Source of the DNA: Phallusia mammillata
Lineage: Eukaryota > Chordata > Ascidiacea > Phlebobranchia > Ascidiidae
Assembly (NCBI GenBank): GCA_003260075.1
Contig: QLIY01000022.1
Span: 226,830-290,829, forward strand
Length of the DNA: 64,000 nucleotides
Direction: 5' to 3'
Part shown: piece after piece, positions 61,659-64,000 of the stretch
Layout of the letters: the number at the start of each line of letters is the position of its first letter
Position numbering within the stretch: position 1 is the stretch's first letter
Made by a program: the position numbers and the translations under genes
The notes under the pieces: generated by a model
The model's database searches: none
Told to the model about the DNA's origin: nothing
The model's input: only the letters and a program-made list of their open reading frames with translations

Positions 61659-64000
61659 TTAGTCGGTGATAGAAAACTGCAGAGCGTAGTTCATCGACTG
61701 GTTGGTCTCGCTTGACTGCACAATAACTCCGACCTTTTTCTCCCCGGGCCCTGCGACGTAGCTCCACTCGTATTTACAATCTGTGGAAACGATTGGCTCT
61801 TGCGGAGTGACGTCATCGATCAGAAGTAACACTCTGTGGTATGGGACGGTGGCAAATTCACTTCCCGATTGCCGGTACTGACCTAATGAGAGTTTAATCT
61901 CAGTAGGGTCATTTCTTTCAATTTCGGCTTGGAGGGGTTGGACAAGATCAACTGAGCTCATCGTCCATATGTTGAGAGAAATTGGAAATTGAAGTTTGCA
62001 TTGACTGGGATTGTTAACCTGTATAAGTGTACTGTACAGGGGAGCAAGCTGGCCACTGCTGTTTGAAACTGATTCACCGAAGACGGACAAAGCATAGACC
62101 CCTGCTTCGGTAAATCTCGCCTGAACAATACTTTCCGCTGTAGAGCTTTTAGACACAAACGCAAAACCTTCCATCTCGGAGGACTGGAGCCCGTCAATCT
62201 TCGACAAACGTGGTTTGAGCAGTAACGGAGCACCGTGCCTCAACACTACTTCGAAATCGGCGCCGCCTGTGTAAGTCCTGAAAGGTGATGTTTCCGCAAA
62301 TGCCTGTTGTGTTGACATGACTGCAGACGTTGAATTTTTGAATTTCACCTTCTTAATATCACAAGAATAAAACTTGTCACCGTAAGGACCCCAGATTCGG
62401 TTGGGCGACTGCGGCAATGGTGGATTTGGCTGCGTTGTTGGCAAACATGTAACAAATGTTGTAAAAGCGCAGGGCAAGCCCTTGGCCTGTTTAATGGGAG
62501 CTGCGTACAATTTGAGGAGAAGCACGTCGCCTATGGCAACACTGGGTGGAGTGCGAATTAGAACTGTAGATGTGGTTCCGTCTGTTAACACCGTCACAAA
62601 GTCATCGTAGGTTCCAGACGAAAAAATTAGGTTGGCGATTAAAACAAGCGGTTCACTGTGCGTGAAAGTACAGTATGATTCTCCCTTGTCATCAGGCGTA
62701 AGCCAAAATCCGCCGTTGCTACCTGACCCATTGAGCACTTCCATGCCAAGATCCGAAAATACTGGTTGGACTTTACCCAAGGTTCCGTTTGGAACATCAG
62801 GAAAGGGATTTACGTGCGCTTTTCCAAGCTTTTTTGACGTGACTAGATAGTGACAAAAGGCGGAGAGACTTCCAGGCCCCGATTCGTCGTTTTGGCCGCA
62901 GTATAATGACACAACAAAGTTACCATCGTATGGCACACGTACGTGAACTAACAACTGATTCAGTTTAGGATCGCTTTGACGAGACACGACACTATGGATC
63001 GCATAGTTAGGGAACTGTTTCAGATTTAGATCTTGCAAGTCTTGGGAAAAGGCCAACTTTGTTTCGCCTTTTGCTAGAGACAGAACGACGTGTGCCTCGC
63101 CTTTTTCATCACACTGAACTACAGGTCCAAGATGACTTTTAGCTTGTAAGCCAAGATCATGCATTGTTTTGCTGGGGCCGTAACAAAAGTTGACCACAGG
63201 AAAAGGTGGTAGATAGCTGGTGGAAGGGGGAGATTTTATTTTCGGACATTCTATTTGATAGAGACAGATGTTAGTGAAAAGTTCGTCTTCACTGAACTTC
63301 GATGACAATCCAAAAATTTTGAAAAGAAATTTTCCAGGTGAAGGTAAAAAGATTTCGAATATCTGCAAACAAACACAGTCAATCAAAATACACAGATGTG
63401 AAGACATTAAAATACAACATACATTAAAAAAGGTTTGGAACTCGCTTAAAATGATTTGGTTTTTTTGGAGGATACACAACAAATTATTCCACTTCTTCAC
63501 AAAAAATGTATATATATATTCCCTTAAGTTTTGAACAATGAACAGGTTATTTGTTAACATAAAAAAAAACTCTTTCTAACCTCAACATCAGGTTTCGAAT
63601 AATGCAGTACATATTGCTGCAGGTCGGTTGAACTTTTCATCGTCTCGCGATGACGTAGTTCACCTTTGAACTTTGCGTCAGCACGCCCGAAAAGGGAAAC
63701 TCCCAGTTTAATTTGTACGTATCCGTGTTCATCTGCAGAAATAACTCCGATCTGATGCGAGTTTTGCGTAAGTTTCAGTTTGTAGAATAAGGGCCATTGC
63801 TTGATTGTAGTCTGTTAAAAAAGGAAGTTATTGTAAAAGATTATACTCCGAGACCTTACGCTACATAAACAATAATGTCAAAAATACACAGTAAATTGGC
63901 AAACCTGAAATTGATCGAGGGTAATTGGCTTTGGTAATAGTTGCCACGCTTTGTCATCCGGAAAATGAGTGTTGACCAATATATCCGGGTCGGTAAGGAA
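61659..64000 (-). CDS. KY: KY/hillarin-like transglutaminase-like protein, C-terminal part (5' end beyond window)
   Basis: Three exons: beyond the right edge to 63905, 63811-63581, and 63362-61659 (TAA at 61661-61659), all phase 0, giving 676 residues of C-terminus. The first visible residues FLTDPDILVNTHFPDDKAWQ and LLPKPITLDQF match the segment that follows the transglutaminase-like core in kyphoscoliosis peptidase (KY) and invertebrate hillarin proteins. After it come repeated beta-rich KY-type Ig-like modules with recurring VVNFCYGPSKTMHDLGL, NPFPDV...FSDLGMEVL and RIWGPYGDKFY starts. The catalytic Cys-His-Asp region should lie outside the window, so activity cannot be judged. KY proteins act at muscle cross-links and actin structures. 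The family call is firm; orthology to vertebrate KY is not. Confidence 0.8.

Overview
This is a 64 kb piece of an animal nuclear genome: AT-rich, intron-containing, with U2-type GT-AG introns. The gene families present are metazoan (a plasma-membrane type Na+/H+ exchanger, a CP2/TFCP2 transcription factor, alpha-L-iduronidase, CCDC102, a collagen plus fibrinogen-like protein, four SLC22 transporters and a KY-type transglutaminase-like protein). Short introns, very high allelic divergence, many small hAT-type elements and 3' splice sites just upstream of start codons together suggest an ascidian-like tunicate. That is an inference; no species marker is visible.

Layout. 0-4.4 kb: left flank with repeats and probably distal tail exons of the exchanger. 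4.5-11.1 kb (-): SLC9A2/3/5-like exchanger, 16 exons. 11.1-15.4 kb: scrambled duplicated joins and nested hAT MITEs. 15.4-18.2 kb (+): TFCP2/UBP1-like factor, almost all in one exon. 18.2-22.2 kb: repeats and a 604-base N gap. 22.3-24.2 kb (+): single-exon alpha-L-iduronidase. 24.9-29.5 kb (-): CCDC102, 11 exons, complete (598 aa). 29.5-31.1 kb: multiply duplicated promoter-side sequence. 31.1-34.0 kb (-): small collagen/fibrinogen-like secreted protein, with two frame problems. 34.8-56.3 kb: four 12-exon SLC22-type transporters, ordered > > < <. Between the first two lies a decayed copy of the collagen gene, so the first pair arose by duplication of a block of about 7.6 kb. 56.3-61.6 kb: repeats. 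61.7-64.0 kb (-): 3' part of a KY/hillarin-like gene that runs off the right edge.

The genes do not form a pathway; the only local gene family is the SLC22 cluster. Two layers of structure cut across the annotation. First, there are 36 poly-G tracts, all on the + strand, of 10-13 bases or of 80-97 bases. Most sit between two near-identical copies of the same sequence. They behave as gap filler at unmerged, probably haplotypic, contig overlaps and create false duplications, including broken or duplicated exons. Second, there is a dense set of non-autonomous DNA transposons. Most have CAG...CTG ends and 8-bp target duplications (hAT type), several with exact duplications, and one is a 9-bp-TSD foldback element. 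One hAT copy is nested inside another.
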